Both the position numbers and the translations under genes were made by a program. Source: Xanthomarina sp. F2636L (lineage in GTDB: Bacteria; Bacteroidota; Bacteroidia; Flavobacteriales; Flavobacteriaceae). From it: a stretch of 64,000 nucleotides of DNA. Positions 16,980 to 25,392 of this stretch are shown piece after piece (position 1 is the first letter of the stretch; every line of letters begins with the position of its first letter). The notes beneath the pieces are model-generated. The model did not search any database. It had not been told where the DNA came from and saw nothing but the letters and a program-made list of their open reading frames with translations. The stretch covers positions 62,001 to 126,000 of the forward strand of contig NZ_JAPMLM010000061.1 of the NCBI RefSeq assembly GCF_026410195.1, read 5' to 3'.

Positions 16980-18002
16980 ATGAGACTAAGTATTATTATA
17001 ATTAGTATTCTATTTTTTTTACAAGGATGTAAAGATCATAAGGAGACTTACATGTCAGTTGTTGTTAATGAAACAGATAAGACTTTACAAGAAGTCCATC
17101 CTGGAAAAAAACTTATGGAAAATAATTGTTATGTATGCCATAGTCCAACGGCTAGCATGGAAGACAGAATTGGACCTCCAATGGTGGCTATTAAAAAACA
17201 TTATATTATAGAAAACACCAGTAAAGAGGAGTTTATTGCAGATATGCTAAATTGGATAAAAAATCCAAATGAAGACGACGCTAAAATGCCTGGAGCTGTT
17301 AAAAAGTTTGGAGTTATGCCAAACACACCTTATCCTGAAGAAACTATCAAACAGATAGCAGATTATATGTTTGATTACGAGATAGAGCAGCCAGAATGGT
17401 TTGAAGACCATTTTAATGAAGAGCGAGGTATGGGGAAAGGTAAAGGAAAGCAAAAAGGTAAAGGTCATGGTAAAGGGATGCAAAATAAACAAGGCTTTAC
17501 TGATACTCAAGATTTGACCTATGAGGAAAAAGGATTAAAGTATGCCTTAGGAACTAAAGCGGTATTAGGGAAAAATTTAATGGGAACCATACAGAAAAAA
17601 GGTACATTAGCAGCTGTTGAATTCTGTAATATAAAAGCATACCCTTTAACAGATAGTATGTCTGTAGCTTATAATACGCAAATTAAACGTGTCTCAGATA
17701 AACCTAGAAATCCTGAGAATCAAGCAAATTTTAAAGAACTACAGCATATAGAAGCTTTTAAAAAAGTAATAGCTGCTAATCAAGAGCCAAAGCCTATTTT
17801 AGAAGAAACAGATAGTGAAGTTTTATTTTATTACCCAATTACAACTAACTCTATGTGTTTGCAATGTCATGGAACTCCAAATAAAGAGTTAGATACCGAA
17901 GCTTATAAAACCATAAAAGCGCTTTATCCAAAAGATATGGCCATTGGTTACGATGTGAATGAGGTAAGAGGTATTTGGCGAGTAAATCTTAATAAAGAAT
18001 AG
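16980..18002 (+). CDS. Lipoprotein: cytochrome c domain plus DUF3365 (Tll0287-like) domain
   Basis: The lipobox LFFLQGC (Cys17) predicts membrane anchoring on the periplasmic side. Residues about 36-125 form a small cytochrome c with C50xxC53H54 (NNCYVCHSP) and a distal Met region (GVMPNTPYP). A Lys/Gly-rich linker (about 137-165, repeated GKG) leads to a DUF3365/Tll0287-like domain whose haem motif is C293xxC296H297 ([11 protein letters not shown]). A PAS-like haem domain fused to cytochrome c could sense or pass electrons; the partner is unknown. The start lies three bases after the HMA gene stop, and thioredoxin follows one base after its stop. Confidence 0.87.
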   Translation: MRLSIIIISILFFLQGCKDHKETYMSVVVNETDKTLQEVHPGKKLMENNCYVCHSPTASMEDRIGPPMVAIKKHYIIENTSKEEFIADMLNWIKNPNEDDAKMPGAVKKFGVMPNTPYPEETIKQIADYMFDYEIEQPEWFEDHFNEERGMGKGKGKQKGKGHGKGMQNKQGFTDTQDLTYEEKGLKYALGTKAVLGKNLMGTIQKKGTLAAVEFCNIKAYPLTDSMSVAYNTQIKRVSDKPRNPENQANFKELQHIEAFKKVIAANQEPKPILEETDSEVLFYYPITTNSMCLQCHGTPNKELDTEAYKTIKALYPKDMAIGYDVNEVRGIWRVNLNKE

Positions 18003-18003
18003 T

Positions 18004-18300
18004 ATGAGTCAATTTTCAGAAATAATAAATCAGGACAAGCCAGTTCTTATCGATTTCTATGCAGAATGGTGTGGGCCTTGTAAAATGATGTCTCCCATTT
18101 TAAAAGATGTTAAAGATAATTTAGGAGAATCTGTTTCCATTATAAAAATTGATGTGGATAAAAATCAATCTTTAGCTGCAAAATATCAAGTTAAAGGTGT
18201 TCCAACCTTAATATTGTTTAAACAAGGAAAACAGTTGTGGAGACAATCTGGTTTAGTGCAAAAAGAAGATTTAATAAACTTAATAAATAGTAATAATTAA
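18004..18300 (+). CDS. trxA: Thioredoxin
   Basis: The 98-residue protein has the classic active site WCGPCK (C23, C26) and the cis-Pro region KGVPTLILF. There is no signal peptide, so it is cytoplasmic. It is translationally linked to the preceding cytochrome lipoprotein gene, and a structured element with terminator follows. In this operon it could recycle persulfidated or oxidised protein thiols (inference). Length is normal. Confidence 0.93.
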   Translation: MSQFSEIINQDKPVLIDFYAEWCGPCKMMSPILKDVKDNLGESVSIIKIDVDKNQSLAAKYQVKGVPTLILFKQGKQLWRQSGLVQKEDLINLINSNN

Positions 18301-18335
18301 GTATAAGAAATAGAATTAGTCATGTAATTCTCATA

Positions 18336-18409
18336 GTAAACTGACAATTCTTTGTCAGTGATTTTTGGTTGGTTTGAAAAGGCGCTTTTAGAAATAAAAG
18401 TGCCTTTTT
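18336..18409 (+). ncRNA. Structured RNA-like element, copy A (with terminator)
   Basis: The order is GTAAACTGA, a 7-bp stem (CTGACAA 18341-18347 with TTGTCAG 18352-18358, 4-base loop), the linker TGATTTTTGGTTGGTTTG, and a terminator hairpin (18381-18404) with T-tract. Copy B at 34515-34583 has the same order, the same linker and a compensatory pair change in the first stem. It may be the 3' end of a small RNA or of the operon messenger. Confidence 0.6.
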
Positions 18410-18515
18410 GTTACTAATTTAAAAAGTATGTTATATTTACTGACTAAAATCATATTTAATATTACATATATCAGATATTTTTACAATTAATTATAAACCA
18501 CAAAACTCCTCGATT

Positions 18516-18668
18516 ATGATTACTCAAAACCTTGCTTTATACAATTGGAATAATGGCGTTATTATGATTGCTATTTTCGCATTAGTATGTATTACCTTAG
18601 TTGCAATTCTTATTAACTTTATGATGGGAGGTAAAAAAGAAGAAGGTACGGAAGAGGAAGAACAGTAG
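18516..18668 (+). CDS. 50-residue single-helix membrane protein, acidic tail
   Basis: The frame from ATG 18516 to TAG 18668 encodes 50 residues: a polar N-terminus (MITQNLALYNWNNG), one membrane helix of about 20 residues and a charged tail (GGKKEEGTEEEEQ). The sequence is protein-like: balanced codon use, a clear hydrophobic segment and a compact end. I do not know the family. It stands alone between a terminator and a convergent gene. Confidence 0.6.
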   Translation: MITQNLALYNWNNGVIMIAIFALVCITLVAILINFMMGGKKEEGTEEEEQ

Positions 18669-18725
18669 TTTTTCTATTGAGCATTGTTAGGTTTTGTTTC
18701 TTGTAAACTAACACTACCAAGGTTT

Positions 18726-19724
18726 TTAATTTCCTTTTATACGCAACCAAAGATCGTTTAATAGTTGTTTAGCGTCTTCTTTGTTTTTAATAGTTTCCGT
18801 AAATGTAACTTCGCCTAGATTATCCGTTTTTATTTCATATTGAAATACGAAATTTTGGGCTTCGGGTTTTAAACTTAATAAGCCAAAGCGTAAATCGTTG
18901 AACAATAATTTATCATCTTTTTTTGTAATAGAATACCAGCCTTTAGAAATATGAATCATGCGCTTTACTTTCTCGTTATCTGCTAACTCTCCCAACAACT
19001 CATGATTTTTTGGGTATGCTTCAAAATGAATGGGTTTTTTATCGAAAAAAGAATAATATCCAATTAGGTAATAGTCTTTTGTATCTACATTTGCCGACCA
19101 TAATATGGTGTTTAATGGCGAAGGTTTTGTTTCAAGTTTTGTATAATCTATATCCTGATTTTTTAATGCTTTTTCAAATTGATTATAAGCCAAACCTTTT
19201 AATCCGAAGGTTAATAACAGATAAGTACTACTAATTATAAGTCCCATATTATTATAAAATCGTCTTTTTGGAGCCTCGCATTTTTGATATGCAGCTAATA
19301 TTAAAAAGGTAAGAAAAGGCAAGGTGTAGAGTGGATCTATAACAAAAATGGTTTTAAAGGCAATGGGATAGTCTATTGGCCAGAAAAGCTGCGTTCCCCA
19401 TGTGGTGTGTGCATCTAGAATAGGATGTGTTATAAATGCCCAGAAAAATAACAAAGACCAACCTTTAACGTCTTTAAAGTTTTCGTACCTAGAAACAAGC
19501 CAACCAAAAATAGGAGCAATGCATATAGAAAAGAAAATAGAATGTGTAAAACCTCTATGTATTTCTAGAGCAGAAACCGTATCTGTAAAATAAGAAGAAA
19601 AGATATCAAAATCAGGAATAGTTCCAGCAATAGCACCATAAAACATGGCTCTATTACCAACTTTTTTTCCCAGAACAGCTTCTCCAACGGCAGCACCTAA
19701 AACAATTTGTGTTAATGAATCCAT
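18726..19724 (-). CDS. Membrane-bound metal-dependent hydrolase (YdjM/DUF457 family)
   Basis: The 332-residue protein starts with the family's N-terminal motif MDSLTQIVLGAAVGEAVLG. DFDIF and HRGFTHS supply metal-ligand-type Asp and His residues, and ITHPILDAHTTWGTQLFWP supplies another. Four to five membrane helices fill the first half, and a soluble C-terminal domain follows. The family is annotated as inner-membrane hydrolases, possibly acting on lipids or phosphoesters; the substrate is unknown. It has no obvious link to the sulfur genes beside it. Confidence 0.87.
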   Translation of the reverse strand: MDSLTQIVLGAAVGEAVLGKKVGNRAMFYGAIAGTIPDFDIFSSYFTDTVSALEIHRGFTHSIFFSICIAPIFGWLVSRYENFKDVKGWSLLFFWAFITHPILDAHTTWGTQLFWPIDYPIAFKTIFVIDPLYTLPFLTFLILAAYQKCEAPKRRFYNNMGLIISSTYLLLTFGLKGLAYNQFEKALKNQDIDYTKLETKPSPLNTILWSANVDTKDYYLIGYYSFFDKKPIHFEAYPKNHELLGELADNEKVKRMIHISKGWYSITKKDDKLLFNDLRFGLLSLKPEAQNFVFQYEIKTDNLGEVTFTETIKNKEDAKQLLNDLWLRIKGN

Positions 19725-19890
19725 TTAAAATAAAAAATATGCTTTTTAGTAAGGTGCAAACTAAGGTATTTAAAAGGACTTTTAAAAGTGAAACACTTTA
19801 ATTAACCCTCTATTTCTTTCTTGTATTAAGACGATTACTATTTATATAAATATTTAGCAATAATTGTTTTTTAAAAAAGTACTAACCAAT

Positions 19891-19922
19891 AAGAGGTTGT
19901 CTATTTAGACAACCTCTTTTTT
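19891..19922 (-). terminator. Terminator after the copper receptor gene
   Basis: AAGAGGTTGTC and GACAACCTCTT form an 11-bp stem with a 6-base loop and A/T tracts on both sides. It lies 20 bases beyond the stop of the TonB receptor gene. Confidence 0.85.
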
Positions 19923-19940
19923 GAAGTTTGATTTTATTGA

Positions 19941-22043
19941 TTAGAAAGTGTATTGTAAAAACGCAGAAAAGTTACGTCCTGGTTCGGTAATTGGAGTTCT
20001 TCCAAAATCTGCTTGATTTGTAAAAGAAAAGTTTAAGTGGCTAATATAAGCTTCGTCAAAGGCATTAATTAAAGCGACACCCAATGTTATACCTTTTATA
20101 GGCTTTACTCCTAAACGCACATCTAACGTTTGATAGCCATCAGTTTCTGTTTCACCAAAACTTTTAGAAATATTATCCTGTTCAGAGACTATGTTGTATT
20201 GTACATTCCCCCAAAATTTCTCTTTTTGGAAGCCTATACTTAGTTTGGTATTAAAAGGAGGTGTTAATGGTAAAGATTCATCTAAATCCTTGTTTTTAGT
20301 ATATACATAAGCAAACTCAGTTTTAAAGTAATAATTATTTAAAAAATCTATTTGTGCTAAAACTTCAAAACCAGTTTTATAAGATTCGTTTAAATTTTGA
20401 AATACTTTAGGGTGCGTAGGTTCTAACATCGGATTAAACTTTCTAGTTAAGTTTTCATCAATTACCCCAACAATATAGTTTTCGAAAAATGAATAATAAA
20501 AAGACGTTTCGTATCTAAAGCTATTAAAGCCATTTTGCAATTGTTCTATTCCCTTGAATCCAATTTCAAATTGATTATTTATTTCAGCATCTAAATTTGG
20601 GTTTCCTATATATTCATAGGGATCTTGACCAACTGTAAAATGATTTATATAACGTTCAATCATGTTTGCAGAACGAACACCACGTCCATAAGCAGCTTCT
20701 AAAGTGAAATTTTCTGAGACTAATTTTTTAATCGAAACTGTTCCACTTATATTATGTTCTGTACGCTTTTCTAGATCATACATTTTTGAGAAATCTTCTG
20801 CAGGATCGAGTATGTCTGAAGTTACATTATCATATCTAATTCCTCCCGTAATAATAGTTAATGGGTTTAAACTGTATTTAACTTCTGTAAAAACACCTAT
20901 ATCTGTTATATATGAATCTTGCCAAACTTTATCATTAAATACAATAGGTGTTGGTAAAGGGTTACCATTCTTAAACTTGACGGTTCTTGTTCTATCGCCA
21001 TCTCTAGCAATATGCAAAGCATCTAAGCCTGAAAACATGTTTAATTTGTTTACGGGTACCCAGTTTAATTCTATTTTTCCTCCCATAGTGGACGCATCTA
21101 CAGCAGAAGAAGATTCTGTCATCTTAAACGAGGGTCTATCAGTATTAGTCATTAAATGATCTACGTAGCTATAATACGCTTTGGCAGTAAATGATTTTGC
21201 AATTTCTCCAATATTGTCCAATTTATAATCTAAAGAAATAATGCTACTATTATCATATTCGGTATCCATTGGTAAAGCAGCATGTAATACATCGCGACCA
21301 AAAGACTGTCTCCAATGTCCTTGTAAACGTTGGTCTTCAGTAAAATTGTAACCTAATTTAATTCCGTAGTCTGTACTTCTAAATGCTGAAGGAATTTCAA
21401 CACCATTTCCATCTTTATAGTTGCCAAAATCTCTATAACCTGCATTGGCAACAATATCATATTTTTCTTGAATATACTGTAGTTGAACTAGATTGACTAG
21501 AGAGTTTCCGTTACTTTCATATCCAGCCGAAACTTTACCATGAAAACCATAATCTTCGTAATCTGGTTTTTGTGTCACTAAATTAATAACACCCCCAAAA
21601 GTGGCTCCATAACGCACGGTGTATGGTCCTTTAATTATTTCAATTTTAGCTATTTCTTCAGGAATAATATGTGTTGTAATTGGATCCATTCTATTTGGAC
21701 AAGCATGCATGGCTTTTGTTCCACCATCATATTGAATGTTTAATTGTTCGTATTGAGCCGCCCTAAACGATGGGTCTATGGCGTAATTCCCTCTTTTTAT
21801 AACCGAGAAACCATTGATGTTGTTAAATAAATCTGCAACATTTTTAGGCTGGACAATGTCTTCATAATAATTATTGGCAACAACTGTTAATACTGGGTCT
21901 GTTTTTATATTTCCAGTAACAATAACTTCATCTAGTTTTGTGATTTCTTGTTCTGTTGAGTCTTTTTTAGTTTCGTTTAGTTCTTGACCAAAAGATATAG
22001 CTGTAATTAGTGAGCATATTAGCGCACCATATAATGTTTTCAT
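19941..22043 (-). CDS. OprC/NosA-like TonB-dependent copper receptor
   Basis: The 700-residue protein has a signal peptide (ending ISFGQ), a short TonB-box region (LDEVIVTG), a plug domain and a 22-strand-type barrel ending in Phe (FLQYTF). The plug carries GGTKAMHACPNRMDP (M112, H113, C115, M119) before KGPYTVRYG. That Cys/Met/His-rich NRMDP loop is the hallmark of copper receptors OprC and NosA. It therefore likely imports copper across the outer membrane. It is co-directional with a small CQGKC protein upstream (53-base gap), probably in one operon. Confidence 0.85.
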   Translation of the reverse strand: MKTLYGALICSLITAISFGQELNETKKDSTEQEITKLDEVIVTGNIKTDPVLTVVANNYYEDIVQPKNVADLFNNINGFSVIKRGNYAIDPSFRAAQYEQLNIQYDGGTKAMHACPNRMDPITTHIIPEEIAKIEIIKGPYTVRYGATFGGVINLVTQKPDYEDYGFHGKVSAGYESNGNSLVNLVQLQYIQEKYDIVANAGYRDFGNYKDGNGVEIPSAFRSTDYGIKLGYNFTEDQRLQGHWRQSFGRDVLHAALPMDTEYDNSSIISLDYKLDNIGEIAKSFTAKAYYSYVDHLMTNTDRPSFKMTESSSAVDASTMGGKIELNWVPVNKLNMFSGLDALHIARDGDRTRTVKFKNGNPLPTPIVFNDKVWQDSYITDIGVFTEVKYSLNPLTIITGGIRYDNVTSDILDPAEDFSKMYDLEKRTEHNISGTVSIKKLVSENFTLEAAYGRGVRSANMIERYINHFTVGQDPYEYIGNPNLDAEINNQFEIGFKGIEQLQNGFNSFRYETSFYYSFFENYIVGVIDENLTRKFNPMLEPTHPKVFQNLNESYKTGFEVLAQIDFLNNYYFKTEFAYVYTKNKDLDESLPLTPPFNTKLSIGFQKEKFWGNVQYNIVSEQDNISKSFGETETDGYQTLDVRLGVKPIKGITLGVALINAFDEAYISHLNFSFTNQADFGRTPITEPGRNFSAFLQYTF

Positions 22044-22096
22044 ATATAGTAATATTTTATTAAACGAGAGTGATTGAGGTAGTGTGAACTACCAGT

Positions 22097-22486
22097 TTAA
22101 GAAGAAAACGAGACTCTTGGAGGGTGAAAACAATCGATGATGCTGTTATAAAAATATAGGTTTTGATAAGCTATAGGGTTTTGCTCTTTTATAGAGTTTT
22201 CTTGAATTAATGTATAATCCAATTCCGAATTTGGGTATAAAACAAGCTCTTCAAAATTAACAATACTTTCAGGAATCTTTTGTTCCTTACTTTGTGACTT
22301 ACTAACTTTGATTAAATGACATTTCCCTTGACACTGTAACTCAAGTTTATCTTTGTTTTCACATAAAATCTCAATAAAACCTATGCGATCTATGTTGTAA
22401 TACGCATATGTTAGTGATACCCTTAAACTGCTAAAAAGGAGAAGGATTGTTAATGTAATAGAAAAAATGTAAGTGCTCAGTTTCAT
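22097..22486 (-). CDS. Small secreted/anchored protein with CQGKC motif and HPPR tail
   Basis: From ATG 22486-22484 the product (129 residues) opens with a hydrophobic signal (MKLSTYIFSITLTILLLFSS), then LCENKDKLELQCQGKCHL, which has Cys residues suited to metal binding or a disulfide, and ends FHPPRVSFSS. The frame could also begin at ATG 22510, but a TATCTTTG -7 element lies between the two at 22492-22499. Small proteins of this kind are common upstream of TonB receptors in flavobacteria; the role is not known. Metal chaperoning to the copper receptor is an inference. Confidence 0.7.
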   Translation of the reverse strand: MKLSTYIFSITLTILLLFSSLRVSLTYAYYNIDRIGFIEILCENKDKLELQCQGKCHLIKVSKSQSKEQKIPESIVNFEELVLYPNSELDYTLIQENSIKEQNPIAYQNLYFYNSIIDCFHPPRVSFSS

Positions 22487-22491
22487 CAGTA

Positions 22492-22499
22492 CAAAGATA
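22492..22499 (-). promoter_or_regulatory. -7 element TATCTTTG for the CQGKC gene and copper receptor
   Basis: This is an exact TAnnTTTG match on the minus strand. Only five bases separate it from ATG 22486, so the transcript would be almost leaderless if that start is right. Confidence 0.45.
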
Positions 22500-22558
22500 A
22501 AACTGACCATTGAGCTTAAAACTGATTTTTATCATAATAGTTAGTAATAATGGCGTTG

Positions 22559-22574
22559 TGTAACAAGGGTTACA
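22559..22574. promoter_or_regulatory. Perfect island operator in a divergent intergenic region
   Basis: TGTAAC-AAGG-GTTACA is a perfect 6-base inverted repeat. Unlike the others it has no -7 element at the 29.5-bp position on either strand. It might act from a more distant site on the minus-strand copper unit (centre about 80 bases from its presumed start). The target is uncertain. Confidence 0.6.
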
Positions 22575-22630
22575 TTAGATGTATCTAAATCGATAATTCT
22601 TATTTCAATATCAATATTATAGATGTCTTG

Positions 22631-22675
22631 TGCTACTTAGGTTACACTGCAAAAGCTAAGATTAGATTAATTTTA
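22631..22675 (+). promoter_or_regulatory. Island operator-promoter (degenerate) ahead of peroxiredoxin
   Basis: TGCTAC-TTAG-GTTACA (22631-22646) keeps the right half exactly and has two changes in the left. A TAATTTTA -7-like element is at 22668-22675, again 29.5 bp from the centre (22638.5). The conserved spacing supports it despite the weak left half. Confidence 0.55.
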
Positions 22676-22704
22676 TACTATTAATAAATTAATCTTATAT
22701 AATT

Positions 22705-23430
22705 ATGAATACCGTGGAAACAACACAACAAGAAGATGTATTTTCAATGCCAAGAATTGGAGATAAGGCTCCAGAATTTACAGCCGTAACAACACAAGGA
22801 GAAATTAATTTCCCATCAGATTATAAAGGAGAATGGTCTATATTATTTAGTCATCCAGCAGATTTTACTCCAGTTTGCACCTCTGAATTTATGACATTTG
22901 CAGATCAAGAAGAGAAATTCAAAAAAGCCAATTGTAACCTGATTGGATTGTCAATAGATGGTTTGTACAGTCATATTGCTTGGTTAAGAACCATCAAGGA
23001 TAAAATTAAATTTAACGGTATGGAAAACGTTGAGGTTAAGTTTCCTTTAATTGAAGATATTTCTATGAACGTTGCAAAAAAATATGGAATGGTTCAGCCT
23101 GGAGAAAGCGAAACACAAGCTGTTAGAGCTGTCTTTTTTGTAGATCCAAAAGGAATCGTTCGCGCCATTATTTATTATCCTTTAAGTTTAGGACGTAATT
23201 TTGATGAATTATATAGAGCTTTAATTGCCATGCAAACCTCTGATAAATTTAATGTAGCTACTCCAGCAGACTGGTATCCTGGTGATGATGTTATTGTGTC
23301 TCCTGCAGGATCATGTGGTGTTGCTGAAGAAAGAATGACAGGTACAGACGATTTAGAATGTGAAGATTGGTTTTTCTGTACAAAAAAGCTCGATAAAGAT
23401 TTAGTATTAAACAATATCCTTAAAAAATAA
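22705..23430 (+). CDS. Prx6-type peroxiredoxin
   Basis: The 241-residue protein has the peroxidatic Cys58 in HPADFTPVCTSEF and the long C-terminal domain of the Prx6 subfamily. It also has C204, C219 and C225 (SCGVAEERM, LECEDWFFC), as in archaeal-type members that form C-terminal disulfides. It reduces H2O2, organic peroxides or, plausibly, persulfides. It is followed by the second CstB-like gene after a terminator-like hairpin. The upstream region holds a degenerate copy of the island operator at the standard spacing. Confidence 0.92.
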   Translation: MNTVETTQQEDVFSMPRIGDKAPEFTAVTTQGEINFPSDYKGEWSILFSHPADFTPVCTSEFMTFADQEEKFKKANCNLIGLSIDGLYSHIAWLRTIKDKIKFNGMENVEVKFPLIEDISMNVAKKYGMVQPGESETQAVRAVFFVDPKGIVRAIIYYPLSLGRNFDELYRALIAMQTSDKFNVATPADWYPGDDVIVSPAGSCGVAEERMTGTDDLECEDWFFCTKKLDKDLVLNNILKK

Positions 23431-23495
23431 ATAATACTATAAGCTTAGAAATCATTTTCTTAAAAAAGTAAATTGATAATTTAAAAATCTAATTG

Positions 23496-23535
23496 AAATT
23501 TCGGTCTTAAGTTTTAATTGAGGCCGAAATTTTTT
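23496..23535 (+). terminator. Hairpin with T-tract after peroxiredoxin
   Basis: AAATTTCGGTCT and AGGCCGAAATTT pair around a loop of about 15 bases, with a run of T. Only 36 bases remain before the next ATG, so it may be a partial terminator allowing read-through into the second CstB-like gene. Confidence 0.6.
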
Positions 23536-23570
23536 ATCTTAAAAGAGAAAGTGAAAAAAGAGTAAAAATT

Positions 23571-24914
23571 ATGAATATCATACAATTTGAAGACAAGCCA
23601 TTAGCACATTATTCTTACGCTATTATAAGTAATAATGAAATGGCAATTGTAGATCCATCAAGGGATCCAGAACCATATTATCAATTAGCAGAAAAGCATA
23701 ATGCAAATATAATAGCTGTTTTTGAAACTCATCCTCATGCCGATTTTGTAAGTGGGCATTTGCAGATTCACAATGAGACAGGTGCTAAAATTTATGTCAG
23801 TAAATTGGTTGGTGCAACCTATGAACATGAGACTTTTGATGATGGAGATACTGTTAAAATAGGGAATATTACATGTTCTGCCATTAACTCACCTGGTCAT
23901 TCACCAGACAGTATTACAATTATTGCTGAAGATATGGATAATAATTATGCTATGTTTTCAGGTGACACCCTTTTTATTGGGGATGTAGGACGACCAGATT
24001 TAAGAGAAAAAGCGGGAAACATGAAAGCCAAACGCGAAGAATTAGCTAAAAGCATGTATCACACCATACATCATAAATTTAATCATTTACCAGATGCTAC
24101 ACTAGTGTATCCAGCGCATGGTGCAGGTTCGTTATGTGGTAAAAATATGAGTGCAGATGCATCCAGTACTTTAGGAAAAGAAAGAAATGAAAATTGGGCA
24201 TTTAAAGATTTATCTGAAGACCAATTTGTATCTCATATTTTAAAAGATCAACCTTTTATTCCGTCCTATTTTGGTTTTAATGTGGATATCAATAAAGAAG
24301 GATCACAGAATTTTCAATTGTGTATTGCCATACCAACATTCCAATTTCAAGTTGATGGTTTTTTTAATGATGATGCATTAATTGTAGATACCAGAAGTAA
24401 AGAAGCGTTTGATAATAACCACCTAAATAGAAGTATTAATATTATCGCTGAAACTGAAGATGATAAATTTGAAACTTGGTTAGGCTCTATTGTAAAACCA
24501 AATGAAGCGTTTTATTTAGTAATAAAGTCTATTGAAGACCGAGATAAAATGCTGTATCGAATAGCTAAAATTGGTTACGAGAAACAATTAATAGGATTGA
24601 TGACTCTAGGTGAAGCTAATTTAGAAGATTCTGATGTTCTTAATTTCAATGATTTTAAAAAACATCAGGATAAATACACTATAATAGATGTAAGAAATAA
24701 GAGTGAAGTAGAAGAAGGTGAAATCTTTAAAAATGCTATAGCTATTCCGCTTCATCAATTAAGAGATGCTGAAGATGAAATCCCTACAGACAAACCTATT
24801 GTAGTGCATTGTGCCGGGGGGTATAGGAGTGCAGCAGGTTGTAGTATCATTTCAAATATTACAGATAAGGTTGATGTGTTCGATTTAAGTGATGCTGTGA
24901 CTAAATTTCAGTAA
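23571..24914 (+). CDS. CstB-like persulfide dioxygenase-rhodanese, copy 2
   Basis: The 447-residue protein has the same domain order as the 14.7 kb gene: a metallo-beta-lactamase-fold dioxygenase (THPHADFVSGH with H54, H56, D58, H63; GDTLFIGDVGRPDL), a central rhodanese fold lacking Cys (FYLVIKSIEDRDK), and an active-type rhodanese with C414 in HCAGGYRS. The two proteins are diverged, so this is an old duplication or separate recruitment. Copy 2 has no GTAAC operator immediately ahead and may depend on read-through from the peroxiredoxin promoter. Cytoplasmic persulfide oxidation is expected. Confidence 0.9.
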   Translation: MNIIQFEDKPLAHYSYAIISNNEMAIVDPSRDPEPYYQLAEKHNANIIAVFETHPHADFVSGHLQIHNETGAKIYVSKLVGATYEHETFDDGDTVKIGNITCSAINSPGHSPDSITIIAEDMDNNYAMFSGDTLFIGDVGRPDLREKAGNMKAKREELAKSMYHTIHHKFNHLPDATLVYPAHGAGSLCGKNMSADASSTLGKERNENWAFKDLSEDQFVSHILKDQPFIPSYFGFNVDINKEGSQNFQLCIAIPTFQFQVDGFFNDDALIVDTRSKEAFDNNHLNRSINIIAETEDDKFETWLGSIVKPNEAFYLVIKSIEDRDKMLYRIAKIGYEKQLIGLMTLGEANLEDSDVLNFNDFKKHQDKYTIIDVRNKSEVEEGEIFKNAIAIPLHQLRDAEDEIPTDKPIVVHCAGGYRSAAGCSIISNITDKVDVFDLSDAVTKFQ

Positions 24915-24933
24915 ATAAATAGGAACGAAGCTA

Positions 24934-25386
24934 TTGGAAACAGGACATCCATCAAAAAAAGATTATGTATTTGTAAGTATTCAGCTTTTACTTTTTATCG
25001 CTTATATTTTTCCAATTAAAATAATTGTAATTACTCTTATGGAATGGATAAGATATTCCGGTTTAATTTTAACTATTTTAGGTTTAATTTTAGGTGTTAG
25101 AGCCTTATTACAAATAAATGCTAAATTATCACCCTTCCCAACACCAGTAGTAAATAGTAAATTACTTACTCATGGTGCTTTTGCAGTAGCTAGACATCCT
25201 ATTTATACTAGTATTTTAGCTATAACTTTGGGTTATGCTGTATTTGATACATCACTATATAAATTTATAATAGTTGTAGCATTAGGACTATTATTTTATT
25301 TTAAATCAAACTATGAAGAGAAATTATTATCAGAAAAATTCCCTGAATATTCAATTTACAAAACAAAAACGAGGAGATTCCTTTAA
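24934..25386 (+). CDS. Isoprenylcysteine methyltransferase-like membrane protein
   Basis: The 150-residue protein has four predicted helices and the ICMT/PEMT-type C-terminal core RHPIYTSILAI...Y, ending with SEKFPEYSIYKTKTRRFL. Bacterial members are membrane methyltransferases of unknown substrate. No ATG is available near the front; the start is taken as TTG 24934, 20 bases after the copy 2 stop. It lies in a run with a CstB-like protein and a soluble SAM methyltransferase, so methylation of a sulfur species is thinkable but unproven. Confidence 0.78.
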   Translation: METGHPSKKDYVFVSIQLLLFIAYIFPIKIIVITLMEWIRYSGLILTILGLILGVRALLQINAKLSPFPTPVVNSKLLTHGAFAVARHPIYTSILAITLGYAVFDTSLYKFIIVVALGLLFYFKSNYEEKLLSEKFPEYSIYKTKTRRFL

Positions 25387-25392
25387 AAGACT

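Noticed and set aside
20704-21159. 151-codon open frame on the plus strand
   Set aside because: It lies entirely antisense to the copper receptor gene and has no family features; a shadow frame.
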